Below are positions 32,618 to 55,930 of a stretch of DNA of 64,000 nucleotides, piece after piece (position 1 is the stretch's first letter; every line of letters begins with the position of its first letter). Below the pieces are notes generated by a model that made no database searches, had not been told where the DNA came from, and worked only from the letters and a program-made list of their open reading frames with translations. The position numbers were made by a program, and so were the translations under genes. Source of the stretch: Arachis hypogaea (lineage: Eukaryota > Streptophyta > Magnoliopsida > Fabales > Fabaceae); NCBI RefSeq assembly GCF_003086295.3, contig NC_092042.1, forward strand, positions 36,875,419 through 36,939,418, in the 5' to 3' direction.

Positions 32618-35411
32618 GGCAGCCGAAAGTGATTAACTCATGTACTCTCATCAAGTTAATCTCTTCTAAACCATAGCAGGCCACCATATTCGAGCAATTC
32701 ATGTCCTCTCATCAAGTTAACTCATGGTTTCTCACTATAGCCGAAGATGAAGCTCTAAGCAATCCACACCCTTTTGTGATCCTACTCAAAACGCCACAAA
32801 CAAGGTCGGATCTTCCGGATCAGAGAATGTTGCTTTTCTAACTCCAGCCTTAGTGATAAACCCATATTTTGTGATATATTTTGTGCTTAGTTTGAGTGAT
32901 TTATTCAATCCTTCACCCACTTATTCATATTAATTGCATGGTTTTACTTTCCCTTCCTTATTATGTGATGTATGTGAAAAACATGTTTCCTATGCTTTAA
33001 AATTAATTATTTTAATTACCTTTATTTCCATTCGATGCCATGATTAGTGTGTTGAGTAGTTTCAGATCTTCTAAGGCAGGAATGACTTAAAGGATGAAAA
33101 AGGAAACATACAAAAATAGAAGGAAAGCATAAAACGGAGTTTTGGAGAAACTGGCATCCACGCAACCGCATGGACGACGCGGCCGCATACCAAGCTCGAA
33201 AAAGCAGCGACGCGGCCGCATGACTGACGCGACCGCGCGTCTAAAGAAGAACACCTATGACGCGGCTGCATGACTAACGCAACCGCGCGACAAAGAAAAC
33301 TCCAATCGACGCGACCGCGTGACCCACGCAGACGCGTGACAGAGGCCACGCACCTGAAATTGCAGAAAACGCTCATAGCGAATTCTGAAGCCCTTTTTGG
33401 CCCAAATCCAAGTCCAGAAGGCATAGACCAGAGGTTATGAAGTGGGGGAATGCATCCATTCAGGGGGAGCTCGCATTTTTAGTTACTTTCATTATTTAGA
33501 TTTAGTTTTGAGAGAGGTTCTCTCCTCTCTCTTTAGGATTAGGATTTAGGACTTCTCTTAGTTTTAGGAGTGACTCTCAATCCCAGGTTCAATGTTCTTC
33601 TACTTTATATTTATCTCTTATTTTCAGATACTTTAATGTTTATATTAGTTATGTTGCCTATTTGGCTTATGCCACATTTATGATGATTTCCTTATTTAAT
33701 GATATTTGAGGTATTTCAGTTTAATATTGCTTTCTTTTGTTTATGTTATTGATTATTCTCAATCTGAAGACATTTTTATTCCAATAGATTTAATTCCCTT
33801 TCCTTTTGGTCTTGGTTAAGAAATCAGTAACTCAGGAGTTATCTTAGCTCAACATAATTGATAACTGTTATCTTTGCTAATTGAACTGAACTTCAATAAT
33901 CCCAACCTTTTCTTAGGAAATAAATAGGATTCGAAGATCAAACTACTTAGTCCCTTGACTTTCCTTTGCTTTAGCAAAGGTTAACTAAGTGGAATTAAGA
34001 TTCAACTTTCATTATTATTGCTAAGAATAACTAAGTCTGGACTTCCAATTTCTCATACCTTACCAAAAGTGTGCTTTACAGTATTTATTTATTTTGATTG
34101 CTATTTAAATTAATTGCTATATTCACTCCTCATTCTTGAAACCCCAATTTTACAATCTCCATAACCAATACTAAGAACATACCTCCCTGCAATTCCTTGA
34201 GAAGACGACCCGAGGTTTAAATACTTCGGTTATCAATTTATTTAGGGGTTTGTTACTTATGACAACCAAAACGTTTGTATGAAAGGACTTTTGTTGGTTT
34301 AGAAGCTATACTTGCGACGGGAATTTATTCTGAATTCTGGACCACGCAAAAGTTCTCTCATCACTTAGCACCACAGAGACATTAGTAACCACAGGACCAA
34401 TGGGATTTCATGTCACGTATCCAAAATCAGCCCAGGTACTCTCATGGAATCCGCGATGTATTCTTTAGCTGCAGCTCAATGCTATCCGGGTCAGGACTTG
34501 CACGGAACCCATGTAGAACAGGGATGAATGTCACGTTTCACCCTTGATTCATAAGATTGATGAATGAGAATGCATAAAAAAATAGAATTAGACATGTATT
34601 GAAATAGAAACAGTAAATTATTAATCCATGAGAATCAGCAGAGCTCCTAACCTTAACTTAGGAGGTTAGTTACTCATATTATACAGAAAACAATGTCAAA
34701 TGTTCTAAGACTGAAAATGAGGCCAAAGATCCTAAACATGGGTGATCTTTGCCTATATATACTAATCTAATAATTAAGAAGTATAAAAGATATGATAGAC
34801 TAGACTAGAGGTGCAAAAATCCACTATTGGGCCCACTTTGGTTAAGTGCTTGGGCTGAGCTTGGCGTCCAACTTGAGGAATGGGTGTTAAATGCCCATTA
34901 GAGGGGTAATCCACACTGCCTTGTGCTCCTTGGGTGCATTGAACTCCAGGAAGAGGGTGCTTTGGGAGTGTAACGCTGGCTTGAGTCCTCTTGGAGTGTT
35001 GAACACCAAAAAGGGAATGATTTGGGCGTTCAACGCCCATTATGGGCAGGCTTCTTCAAAAAAAAGTATAGACCATGATATATTTCCAGAAAGCTCTGGA
35101 AGTTAGCTTTTCAATGCCATTAAGAATGTATCATTTGGACTTTTCTAACTCCAGAAATGCTCGTTTGAATGCATAGAGGTTAGAATCTGACAGCATCTGT
35201 TACGTTTTCCTCGCCTCTGACTCGGACTTTGCCAAAACTCCTCAATTTCAGCCAAAATATACCTGAAATCATCAGAAAATACAATAACTCAAAGTAGAAT
35301 CCAAAAATTTGAATTTTACACTAAAACCTACTAAAGCATAATAAAACTCAACAAAACATAACTAAAATACTATGAAAATAATGCCAAAAAGCGTATAAAA
35401 TATCTACTCAT
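32618..35411 (-). mobile_element. Old minus-strand LTR of the E2/R family, split by a solo LTR
   Basis: On the minus strand from 35411: TATGAGTAGATATTTTATACGCTTTTTGGCAT, a diverged form of the E2/R LTR start. Family landmarks follow (TCAGGTATATTTTGGCTGAAATTGAGG; GGGCGTTGAACGCCCA-like words at ~34870-35040). At 34364 the solo LTR interrupts. The LTR resumes at 32848-32618 with the CTTCCGGATC region and is cut by E3. No internal genes of this element are seen. Confidence 0.7.
32854..34363 (+). repeat. Solo LTR (1510 bp) with perfect 5-bp target duplication
   Basis: Starts TGATAAACCC and ends TCTCTCATCA. Flanked by CTTAG on both sides (32849-32853 and 34364-34368). The host LTR sequence continues on either side. 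No internal element sequence is present, as expected after LTR-LTR recombination. It contains a CpG-rich repeat block, GACGCGGCCGCATGAC and variants (e.g. GACGCGACCGCGTGAC), at ~33155-33350. The element class is not identifiable from the LTR alone. Confidence 0.88.
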
Positions 35412-36540
35412 AAGCTTTCATCTATCTATTGTCTAATATTTGCTAAAGATCTGACAGTTTGATTAGGTTGATTAACAGGCATTTCTCTTGACATGTCAGA
35501 AAACACAAGCCTGGAATTTTCTACCCTAGTAACAGTAGGTGTAGTAGAATTAAATGTATTGTTATTTCCTGTATTAATAGCATGTGAAAAATTTTATTGT
35601 GATATATGTGAACCTGATACCCCAAAAATAGGTACATTTGACGTGCCATATGGATTTTGAAAAGTTAAGTAGAGAAGCACAGACAATCCCTGTGTCACCA
35701 TGGGAGGGACACACCCCGATGGCAAGCCATAAGATGGCCACCCCAGGGTATTTATGTGAGTTGTATTTAACTATGGATGGGCATGGCCAATGCCATCATG
35801 CCTCACTAACAGCAAGGTAGGCTCTGCATTTGAAATTACAGGAGAATTTCCAAACTCATTTTCTCTAGTCTCATCGCTGGAAGTAGAAGAAGATGCTGCA
35901 GATGTATTTGGCATGTCAATTGACACTGATTCCTTGGTCTCTAGAAATACAATCTTCCCAATACGTAACCACATGCATATTCAAAACTCTTGATTTTTTC
36001 TTTTCATAAACTACAATCTATTAACAATGTCCCACTAGGAGTGCCAATTTGTTTTACTCAAATTTTGTTAATATTTAAAAGAAAATGTAGGTATCTTAAT
36101 GTTGCAATTGCATCGTCAATAAGAATTAAAAAGAATTCAAAGTAACAAATAAATAAAGAAATGCGAGGTGATGGAGACAAAGTAAATTACGAAAATTAAA
36201 GCAAACAAGAAATTAAAGAGAAGATGAAGAAAGAAACATAAATGTAAAAGAGAGGAACAAGTAAAAATAGAGAAATTTTATTAATAAAAACTGGAAAGAA
36301 ACAAATTACAAGTATTTGAATTTAGAAGAATTATTTAAGATTCCCAATTTTACCTTGTGATGCCCAAGGACCGAAAGCGTTTTGGATTTCTAAGTGTTTT
36401 CCAAAAGAACTGAACTGCTTACAATGTGTTCTTAAAGCGTTATTTATAGACTAACCTAATGTCAATTGATAGTAACCCTTTGTACATTATTTCTGGAAAA
36501 TTTGAATTGTATCTGTAATTATTCCCGCACTCCTTTCTTG
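35412..36540. other. Unclassified degraded sequence
   Basis: Minus-strand reading of ~35980-35420 gives proline/asparagine-rich peptide stretches separated by stops (for example PYGTSNVPIFGVSGSH) that resemble a decayed retroelement or transposon ORF, but I cannot name the family. 36150-36350 is A-rich. Nothing else supported. Confidence 0.4.
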
Positions 36541-36960
36541 ATGTTAACAAGTGTAATAACCCGTACCATGCACGTGATAAGATTGAAATTATAATTTTAA
36601 GTTGTTTTATTAAAATTAATTTTAATTATAATAATTTGATTAATAAAAAAGTAACATGTTACGCATTTTTCATTTTTTTAATCTAGTGTTAAGTGTATCA
36701 ACTCTAAAATAGTTATTAATTGGTTTTAGTAATCAAATTTTTTTAATAAATCAGACATATATAACCAATGTGACCATAAATAATCTAGTAATACTTTTCA
36801 CTAACAAATTTTTATTTGTTATTTTACCATGAAGTAAGAACATATCAAAATCAGTTTAAAATGAACAACAAATTATTAGAGAATTATAATGCACAAAGTT
36901 CTCTAATAAATAATAAATAGTTTATAACCACTAATATTATTTAATATACACCATATGCTA
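36541..36960. other. A+T-rich sequence, no gene
   Basis: Begins near GTAATAACCCGTACCATGCACG. An AACCCGTGC-type word of this kind is often seen at ends of plant Helitron or MITE copies, but no boundary can be proven. No coding signal. Confidence 0.35.
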
Positions 36961-38945
36961 ATACTAAGAGTATTTTCTAAAAAGATATATTCGTAAAAAT
37001 AGATATCACAAATATGTTAAATAAAAAGTTAAACCAATATGGTTACCAATACCTTTATTAAATTTTGCAAATTGGAAAATAAGTATGTATTCAGTTGTTT
37101 AGTGATCACATAGATAATTGAATAATTGAGTTGTAAATTGATCTCATAGTGTGCACCTTATTTTTTATCATTTCTAAATAAATGCAAGAATTAAGTGAAA
37201 TAAGAGTAATATCAATATATAATGAAAAAGATAAAATATTTTGTATATGTATAGATAATTGTTACAAAACAAAATCTTATTGTGAAATATTAAAATTTTA
37301 CATATTCCAAATCATGAAGATCAACCACAATGTAATGGTCACTTCTTTCTATTTTTAATCATGATATAAGCTCTGCTTTTCCAGTCAAGAGTCCAATAAC
37401 ATCTAATTGAAAAAAAATGAATTAAAAGTATCAAATTAAGGATAAATAAATGAATAACATAATAAATTATTTATAAATTAAAAAACTTTTACCAATTTAT
37501 TTTATATTAAACGATAAAACTAACAATATATTAATAAAATGATATACCTTTAAAAAAGTCACAATATAATTTTAAACATTTGTATAATTTAAAACCTCTA
37601 ATATTTATTTAAAATACCACATACTAATACTAAGAGTATTTTCTAAAAAGATATATTCGTAAAAATAGATATAATATGATTACAAATAAAACATAAACAA
37701 ATATGTTAAATAAAAGGTAATCCAATATGCTTACCAATGCCTTTATTAAATTTTGTTAATTGAAGAATAAGTATGATTCGGTTGTTTGGTGATCAAATAG
37801 ATAATTGAATAATTGGGTTGTAAATTGATCTCACAGTATGTATTTTATTTTTTCTTATTTCTAAATAAAAGCAAGAATTAAGAGAAATAAGTAGTAATAT
37901 ATAATGAAAAAGATAAAATATTTTGTATATGTATAGATAATTGTTACAAAACAAAATCTTATTGTGAAATATTAAAATTTTACATATTCCAAATCATGAA
38001 GATCAACCACAATGTAATGGTCACTTCTTTCTATTTTTAATCATGATATAAGCTCTTCTTTTCCGGTCAAGAGTCCAATAACATCTAATTGAAAAAAAAT
38101 GAATTAAAAGTATCAAATTAAGGACAAATAAATGAATAACATAATAAATTATTTATAAATTAAAAAACTTTTACCAATTTATTTTATATTAAATGATAAA
38201 ACTAACAATATATTAATAAAATGATATACCTTTAAAAAAGTCACAATATAATTTTAAACATTTGTATAATTTAAAACCTCTAATATTTATTTAAAATACC
38301 ACATACTAATACTAAGAGTATTTTCTAAAAAGATATATTCGTAAAAATAGATATAATATGATTACAAATAAAACATAAACAAATATGTTAAATAAAAGGT
38401 AATCCAATATGCTTACCAATGCCTTTATTAAATTTTGTTGATTGAAGAATAAGTATAATTCGGTTGTTTGGTGATCAAATAGATAATTGAATAATTGGGT
38501 TGTAAATTGATCTCACAGTATGTACTTTATTTTTTCTTATTTCTAAATAAAAGCAAGAATTAAGAGAAATAAGTAGTAATATATAATGAAAAAGATAAAA
38601 TATTTTGTATATGTATAAATAATTGTTACAAAATAAAATCTCATTGTGAAATATTAAAATTTCACATACTCCAAATCACGAAGACCAACCACAATGTAAT
38701 GGTCACTTCCTATTTTTGACCATGATATAAGTTCTTCTTTTTCAGTCAAGAATCCAATAACATCTAACTAAAAAAAGAATTAAAAATATCAAATTAAGGA
38801 CAAATAAATGAATAACATAATAAATTACTTATAAATTAAATAACTTTTACCAATTTATTTTATATTAAACGATAAAACTAACAATATATTCATAAAAGGA
38901 CATATCTTTAAAAAAGTCGCAATACAATTTTAAACATTTGCATAA
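36961..38945 (-). repeat. Three tandem copies of a ~0.67-kb unit
   Basis: ATACTAAGAGTATTTTC occurs at 36961, 37627 and 38309, giving periods 666 and 682. Units two and three are nearly identical over most of their length. Each unit contains one exon-like segment of the RPA-like gene (see the neighbouring entry). The third unit diverges from ~38945 into the unique part of that gene. Confidence 0.88.
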
Positions 38946-39639
38946 ATAAACTATTAAAATTTATGTTATCGATAAAATGATGCTATTATATAATTTCTTG
39001 GCAAAAAAAAAAGTTTTGTGTAGATTAATATATGTACTAAATAAGCTGGATTGTTCATTTGTTTGTTTCAATTTATCAGTATGAGTAAGAAAATTGAAAT
39101 AATTGTAAGGAATTTTACGATCATCGACCATATTTATTATACGCGACTCCTTCTTAAAAGTTATTCTACACACGTGTGCAGTCGGAAGATAAATTTCGCT
39201 TGATTCCTCAATCACAAAATCTGAGAAAATATAGACCTTCTCCTCAATCAGTTCATTCTCAAATATCTTTGCCAAATAATTCTTGATTGAACAATAAATT
39301 TTATCACACTGTAAAACAAATTAAATATAAAAACTATTAGCACTTATAAAGCTATTAAATGGCAATATCTTTGATTACAAGGGTTTACTTATCAAATAAA
39401 TTTAAAATACGAACAAAAAATATTTATAAATTGGACCTAGTATCACTTGAAAAAATCATGAAAAATAATCAACTAACTTTAACATTCATTAGAACCATTT
39501 CTATGTAAGTTGTCTTACTCTTGTCAAATTTGGATGAAACTTTCCATAACCTTATAATTCTTGCATTTATTTTCCAAACTATTTCATCACATAATCTACC
39601 ATAGGTAATACTATTGATAAAATCGTAGCTAGTAGCCAT
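37310..39639 (-). pseudogene. RPA70-like (replication protein A large subunit / OB-fold) gene fragment with a triplicated exon
   Basis: Minus strand. Exon 1 39639-39478: MATSYDFINSITYGRLCDEI, then NARIIRLWKV and IEMVLMNVK, with a GTTAGT donor. Exon 2 starts at 39308 after TTTTACAG: CDKIYCSIKNYLAKIFENEL, IEEKVYIFSDFVIEESSEIY, then open to 38961 (a donor near 39030 is possible). Order and motifs match the N-terminal OB fold of plant RPA1-like proteins (R-[LI]-W, EMVLMDE.G.KI, Y....F.V). The next exon, beginning LDVIGFLTEKEELISWSK at 38767, lies in the tandem repeat and recurs near 38090 and 37405, where TGG has become TGA. RPA1-like genes are often carried by plant Helitrons; no Helitron ends were identified here. 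Probably inactive. Confidence 0.62.
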
Positions 39640-40212
<573 letters not shown>

Positions 40213-41090
40213 GAGTAATTCTCTACATACAAGTGATTTTTAATACAAGTCATACAAGTCATTTATATTCACGCCGTTTCACTTTTTTTATATTCTTCTT
40301 CTTCTTCTTCTTCTTCTTCTTCTTCTTCTCTTTTTCTTCTTTTTCGTAATTTTTCTCTCTCGTTATCATCGTCATCAACACTACCTCTTCCTCCCTCTTT
40401 TTTTATTGAAATTTCTTCTCCTCTTTTCGTTTTCTCTTTCTCCTTCATCAAAATCACCAGAAAAACGAAGAAACATTATTCAAGGTACTGTTTTACTGTT
40501 CTTCTAGATTTTTTTTTTCTAGATTGTCTCTGTCATGTGCCTCATTCTTAACCAGCAAAATATTAAAAGATTTCAAGAAGAAATATAGTAATTACTGTCT
40601 CCCCCTATATTGGGTGTATTTCTTAAATCCTTTGGGTGTATTTCTGTAATCCTTTGGGTGTATTTCTGTAATCCTTTGGTTTATTTCTGTAACTGTTTGG
40701 GTGTATTTCTGTAATGCTTTGGATGTATTTCTGTAATTGTTTAGGTGTATTTTTGTAATCGTTCAGGTGTATTTCTAAAGTTCCATCATCTTCAAAACAA
40801 TTTCAAAGCTTGATTTTAGAAACCATGCAAATCGAAAAAAACAGAAGGAGATCGAAGGCAAAGAAAGAACGCTTTTCCGTACAAAACATACAAGTCATTT
40901 ATATTCACGCCGTTTTCACGTTTTTTTTTTGCCTCTTTTTCTTCTTCCTCTTTCTCTGTGTCTCTTCTTCTTCTTTTTCGTAAAAAAGGAAACGAAGATG
41001 AAACACGCGAAGATGATTCAGTAACGCGCGTGTTAGGTCCAACTTGTAAGACTTGTAAACAAAAATGACTTGTATGTGTAGCACTCCTCT
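40213..41090. mobile_element. Non-autonomous TIR element (MULE- or hAT-like), 878 bp
   Basis: Left end GAGTAATTCTCTACATACAAGT and the inverted right end AGAGGAGTGCTACACATACAAGT share about 55 bases of imperfect inverted repeat, including ACAAGTCATACAAGT / ACAAGTCTTACAAGT. Both ends are flanked by TAGAATTA (40205-40212 and 41091-41098; the ninth base differs). Interior: a (CTT)n tract at 40294-40328, a 22-bp minisatellite (40611-40776), and a second copy of the ACATACAAGTCATTTATATTCACGCCGTTT segment near 40885. No transposase. Confidence 0.62.
40611..40776 (+). repeat. 22-bp minisatellite, ~7.5 units
   Basis: Unit GGGTGTATTTCTGTAATCCTTT with small changes from unit to unit, inside the TIR element. 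Confidence 0.9.
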
Positions 41091-43948
41091 TAGAATTATA
41101 TCAATATAATTAAAATGATTAAAAATATTTTTGATTGATAATTAATTTAATAATACATTAAATATTGATTTTATATAATTATGATAAATATATTTTATTA
41201 AATTAATATAAGTATGCATTATTCATTAAATGCTAACTGTAATATAATTATAATAAAGATATTTTCTAAAATAAATTTAGAAGAGAAAATAGTGCATTTA
41301 TTTTAGAGAGAAAATAAATTCATAAGGAATTGACACCTCACTTTTATTAGTTGATAATGTATTAAATATTGATTTTATATAATTGTAATAAAGATATTTT
41401 CCTAAATTAGTATAATCATGAGCATTACTCATTAAATATTAATTGTAATATAATTGTAATATAATTATAATATAATTATAATAAAGATATTTTTCTTAAA
41501 TATATTTAGAAGAGAGAATAATAGTTTCATTTTGGGAAAAAAATAAATTTATGAGAAATTGACACCTCATTTTCATTAGTTGGGAGAAAATTCAATTGTA
41601 GTATATTAAGTAGATTTTTGTAGTATTAATTTTATATTTAATATTAAAATATGACAATTTACTATGTTATTTTACTATTAATGTATGTAGTATTATATTA
41701 TAAAATATAAAAATTGAAGTGATTATTATATAGTTTAAATGGATTGGACTAAATATAAAAATAAAAAACAGAACTATATTATTATATTTTAGTAATTTTA
41801 ATTAATTAATAATATAATATAAGATAGAAATGACTATTCATAATTGGATAGTTTTGGTTGATTAGACTAAAAAAAATAAAAAAATATTCTAAATAAAAAG
41901 TCAAATTAACTTTAATATTAAATTCATTAATACAATGTTAATTTTATATAATTGTTAGATAATAGATTAGTAAAAACAAATGGAAGGATCACTTTAATTA
42001 GTATTCGATAAAAATTCTTTTAGAATAATTAAAAAAAGGTAAAGGTATGATATTATTAAAAATAATAAATTTTTATGTTTAAAAAATTATATTTAAATAA
42101 AATATTTGTAAAATATAAAATTTAGAGTAACATAGTTTCATGAACATCAATCGTTAATCATTTATGAACTAACATAAAATTATAATACAGTTTATTTATA
42201 AAAAATGATAAAAAATTAATATTAATAAATATAAAAATTATCCAAATACTTTAATTAAAAGTATGAGTGATTAATTATTATTCATTATTAATAATATTTT
42301 GTTCATAACAAAAAATAAAAATATAATTATTTAGATTTAGATTTTAGAAGAATTAACATTATAAGTTACAAATGATCTATTTTATCATGCATATTATAAA
42401 TTAATGAATTAAACTAATTAATATAATGAATTATAATTAATTAATTGGTATAAATTATAATAAATTATATGATATTTAAAAAGAAAATAAAATGAATAGA
42501 AAGAAAATGGAAAATATAGAAGATTACAATAAAATAAATTGAGTGTGAAAGTATTTTTTTTTAAATTTCATATCACATCCGTTTCAATAATAATAAATAA
42601 AAATACGTCAAATTGATATATAAGAGAAAAGGATGAAATAAAATCATAGATTGGACCATAACATCGTTGCACAACACAAATTAAAAGTAATTTCACACTA
42701 CAATATACCACACAAACAGGTAAATTTCTTAATTTTAAATACAAAATTTTGTTTATTTATGCATACATGATAACATCGTGGTTTATAAATGCTTCATGAA
42801 TAACATATCATATATTACTCTGAATGATGAGCACAGGAGTTGGAGAGTGTGTGGTGGTTTGTGTCAATGATAGTTGCTTTCTTGCGACGACGCCTCAAAA
42901 GAAGAAAAAGAATTGTTATAAAAGCTACCCAATGAAAGAGTAATTGGTAAATAAATGATTTTTTTTCTAGCATATATGGGTCTTTTATAGTGGTAAAATA
43001 AAAATGAAAGGAATAAAAAATATAATTAGTTGGTACAAATAATTAGTATAATTGATTTTATTTGATTTATTGATTTCAAAAAAATAAATTAAGAAATAAT
43101 TGATTGAATTAATTAGTATATATAATTAATTTATAATAATTGATTGGATTTAATGAATTAAAAAAATAAATAGAAAAATATAAAAGACATTAATTTTTTT
43201 TAACTAAATTAATCTGTATTTATTGTATTTAATCAGTATAAGTAACAAATCATCTATGTTATTATGTACCTTATAAATTAATGAATTAAAATAATTGATA
43301 TAACAAATTACAATTAATTGATTGATATAATATAATAAATTGTGTAATATTTAAATATCCAATCAAATCAATTAGTTGATATAATTAATTTACTATAATA
43401 AATTGTATTTAATGAGTTATAAAAAATAAATTAAGAAACACGCTCAGAAGCATGCCATGTCAGCTCTATCATTAAGTGCAGAAATCTAATTTTTATATAA
43501 TAGAAATATACATTCTTATATATGTTATAGAAATATGATTTGATTCCATTAACTTGCCAAATTTTTTTAATTTATCACATATATTTAGTGTGGAATTATA
43601 ATTTTTCTAAAATAAATTTAGAAGAGAAAATGGTGCTTTCATTTTGGAGAAAAATTAATTCATGAAGAATTGACACCTCACTTTCATTAGTTGATAATGT
43701 ATTAAATATTGATTTTATATAATTATAATAAATATATTTTTCTAAATTAGTATAATCATGCATTATTCATTAAATGCTAATTGTAATATAATTGTAATAT
43801 AATTATAATAAAGATATTTTTCCAAAATAAATTTAGAAGAGAAATAGTGCTTTCATTTTGGAGGAAAAATGAATTTATGAGAAATTGACATCTCACTTTT
43901 ATTAGTTAGGAAAAAATCCAATTTTAATATATTATTAAGTAGAAGTAG

Positions 43949-44006
<58 letters not shown>

Positions 44007-45400
44007 TAAAATGATTACAAATATTTTCGATTGATAATTGATAAGTAGTTTAATAATGTATTAAATATTGATTTTATATAATTATAATAAAGATATTTTT
44101 CTAAATTAGTATAATTATGCATTATTCATTAAATACATTCATTTTGGAGAGAAAATGGATTTATGAGGAATCGACACCTCACTTCCATTAGTTGGAGGAA
44201 CACCTAATTTTAGTATAAGTAGATTCAAAAAATCTAAATAAATAACCAAACTGTTAGATGACCTAATTTTAATTAAAATAAATATAAATATCATATACAG
44301 AAACATAACCATATGACTAATTATTTTTTTTCATCATGTTCTTATAAAAATAATATTTTTGTCTAACACTATGCCAATCGATTGAATAAGATAAATACCC
44401 TTATCGCTTTGCGAAATTCAATTGATTAGATAACACTACCAATCGATTGAATAAGAAAAAATTCACATTTTATAGTGCAATTCAATCGATTATTTTAGAT
44501 CTCCAATCGACTGAATTTTGAAAAAACTCATATTGTCGTGCGCCATTCAATCGATTTAATTACCAGAAAATACGATTTCCATAATATTACCGACGTAACG
44601 GATCAAGGATAAAAAATTCGTTGATTCGCATTGTCAAAATATTTATAGAAATCATGATTAATGAAAGATCTATTTTATTGTTGTTTTTATTTTTAATTGT
44701 TAATAAACATGATAGATGAATAATAAAATAATAATTTATAAAATACGGGATAGATTTTGTAATTAAATAATATAAAGGATTAAGTTATAATTAAAATTAA
44801 ATAAAATTTTTTTATCAATTATTAAAAATTTAAAAAATTTGTTTTATCACTAAATCATTTACACTATATTTGATTTGATAGAAAATGAATGGAAAGAAAA
44901 TGGATGAAAAATGATATTTATCTTTATTTGGTTATCAAAGAAAATAGAAAGAAAAAAGTTTTTTTGTGTGGGTTCCACTGAACAAATTTTCTTTCCATCA
45001 CAAGAAAAAAAAAAAAAAAGATGCTATATTTTTGTATTTCTAATACTACCTTTAATCATATTATTATTAATAATTATTAATATAAATTTAGTTTTAATAT
45101 ATTATTATAATAAAGATTCATATTTGAACATTATATATATTAGATAAATAATTTACATCAAATATATAAAATTATAACATTTTATAATATTTATAAAATG
45201 TAATAAATTATAAATAAATAAAAATATTTATACTTTATTTTATAATAAGAATATTAATGTAATTTTACACTATCATTTTTTTATCATCCAAACAAATTTT
45301 TTTTATTTTCTTTTTATTTAATTTTTATTTATTCAAATAATATACAAATAATTTATTTTTTTTATTTTCTTTTTTCTTATTTTTTTCCAACATCCAAACA
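41091..45400. repeat. A+T-rich intergenic DNA with a degenerate dispersed repeat
   Basis: No gene supported. A ~200-bp module centred on GAATTGACACCTCACTTTCATTAGTTG is present at about 41329, 41558, 43669, 43883 and 44168, usually preceded by AATTTAGAAGAGAAAATAGTGC and followed by AATGTATTAAATATTGATTTTATATAATTATAATAAAGATATTTT-like sequence. (ATT)n microsatellite at 43950-44004. ATTCAATCGATT/CCAATCGATTGAAT words recur five or more times at 44370-44560. A less A+T-rich patch at ~42660-42960 shows no family. 44830-45400 is low complexity. Confidence 0.7.
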
Positions 45401-45817
45401 AAGTATTAATGATCCAAATGTGGAACCATCGAATTCTATGTTATGCTTCATAGGTTAAAACCCAGTCTCCATCTATGAACGACCCCAATGGCAACGTTTG
45501 AGAGATAAATAGACCTGTCGTAGCTAGTAGGTTCCTCGTTTCTCCTCAGAACCTCCGCTGGCTAAAGAAAATTGCATTAAAAAAGAAAAACTAAAAAATA
45601 AAAAAAAAAGAAAAACACGCACCATATTATTCGCATTTCGCACATATATTATTCTCTACTATTGAAAATTTTCTCTCGCTTTCTGTTTCTTTCTTTCCAT
45701 ATTATACTAGTGTTCTTGGTTGTTGGTGCAAAAACTGTCACACACACAAAGAAAGAAAGAGAGCGCGAGCCTCCATTCTTCTCTTTCTTCCGGCTTTAGG
45801 GTTTTCTATTCTCACCA
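45401..45817 (+). promoter_or_regulatory. GAPCp promoter and 5' untranslated region
   Basis: Composition rises sharply out of A+T-rich DNA. A weak TATA candidate (GATAAATAG, ~45503) is possible. The 5' leader is pyrimidine-rich (TTCTCTCGCTTTCTGTTTC), and TTTAGGGTTTT at 45795-45805 is the complement of the telo-box AAACCCTAA common in leaders of plant housekeeping genes. The transcription start is not visible. Confidence 0.45.
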
Positions 45818-55241
<9,424 letters not shown>

Positions 55242-55930
55242 TCACACAATAATCTGTTTTGGCTGTTGCATTGATGTCGCAATTTAGCTGGTCTTGAGTT
55301 AGGTTAAAATTTGTAGCTTGCGTAGGTCATGGGAATTTTTCGGTTTTGATCCTATATTGTTTTTATAAGATGTGAGGTTAATGATCACATCATGTACACT
55401 GGTAAAATATAAAATAAAATTGAAGACATCACTATATGGGCAGTTGTACTTGTATGATGTCTTGGAAGTGGTGCAGACGAGAGCCAAGCGCATCAAAGCC
55501 CAAGTTAAAGTTGGATTCACTAAAGTTCACAAGCAAGTTAGCTAGTTATCTTGAGTTCACAAGTTGGTTTAAATAGAATAAACGTAATCAATACCCAAAA
55601 AAAATTAGGTGGAAATTCAGGTGTAATTAACTTCACGTGAAGTTGAAAATTATAAAAATTTAATTAAATAAGTCAAATAATTTGATTGCTCTTGGCGGAA
55701 ATCAGTTGCATTTGAATTTTTACCAAAAAACTAGAAAAATTATGTTCCACGATTAGCGGTTTAGTTAACAAATAATTAATGATGATAAGCAGTGGCTAAG
55801 AAAAGGGGGTTTGAATTTTATCAAAGGGGGTTTAAATTTAAGTCCTTTTTAGCTTAGTGTTACTTTTTATCTTTTAGAATAGCTTTAGAAAATTTTTTTG
55901 CTTTTTGTTTCGTAACCAGTCAACAGACAT
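55242..55930 (+). other. GAPCp 3' flank
   Basis: No gene. The 3' untranslated region of GAPCp should lie in the first 200-300 bases; AAATATAAAATAAAATTG at ~55403 could serve as polyadenylation signal. The boundary with the copia LTR downstream is not determined. Confidence 0.5.

Noticed and set aside
35412..36000. Possible gene from the open stretches on both strands
   Set aside because: Short, interrupted frames without recognisable motifs; left as unclassified degraded sequence.
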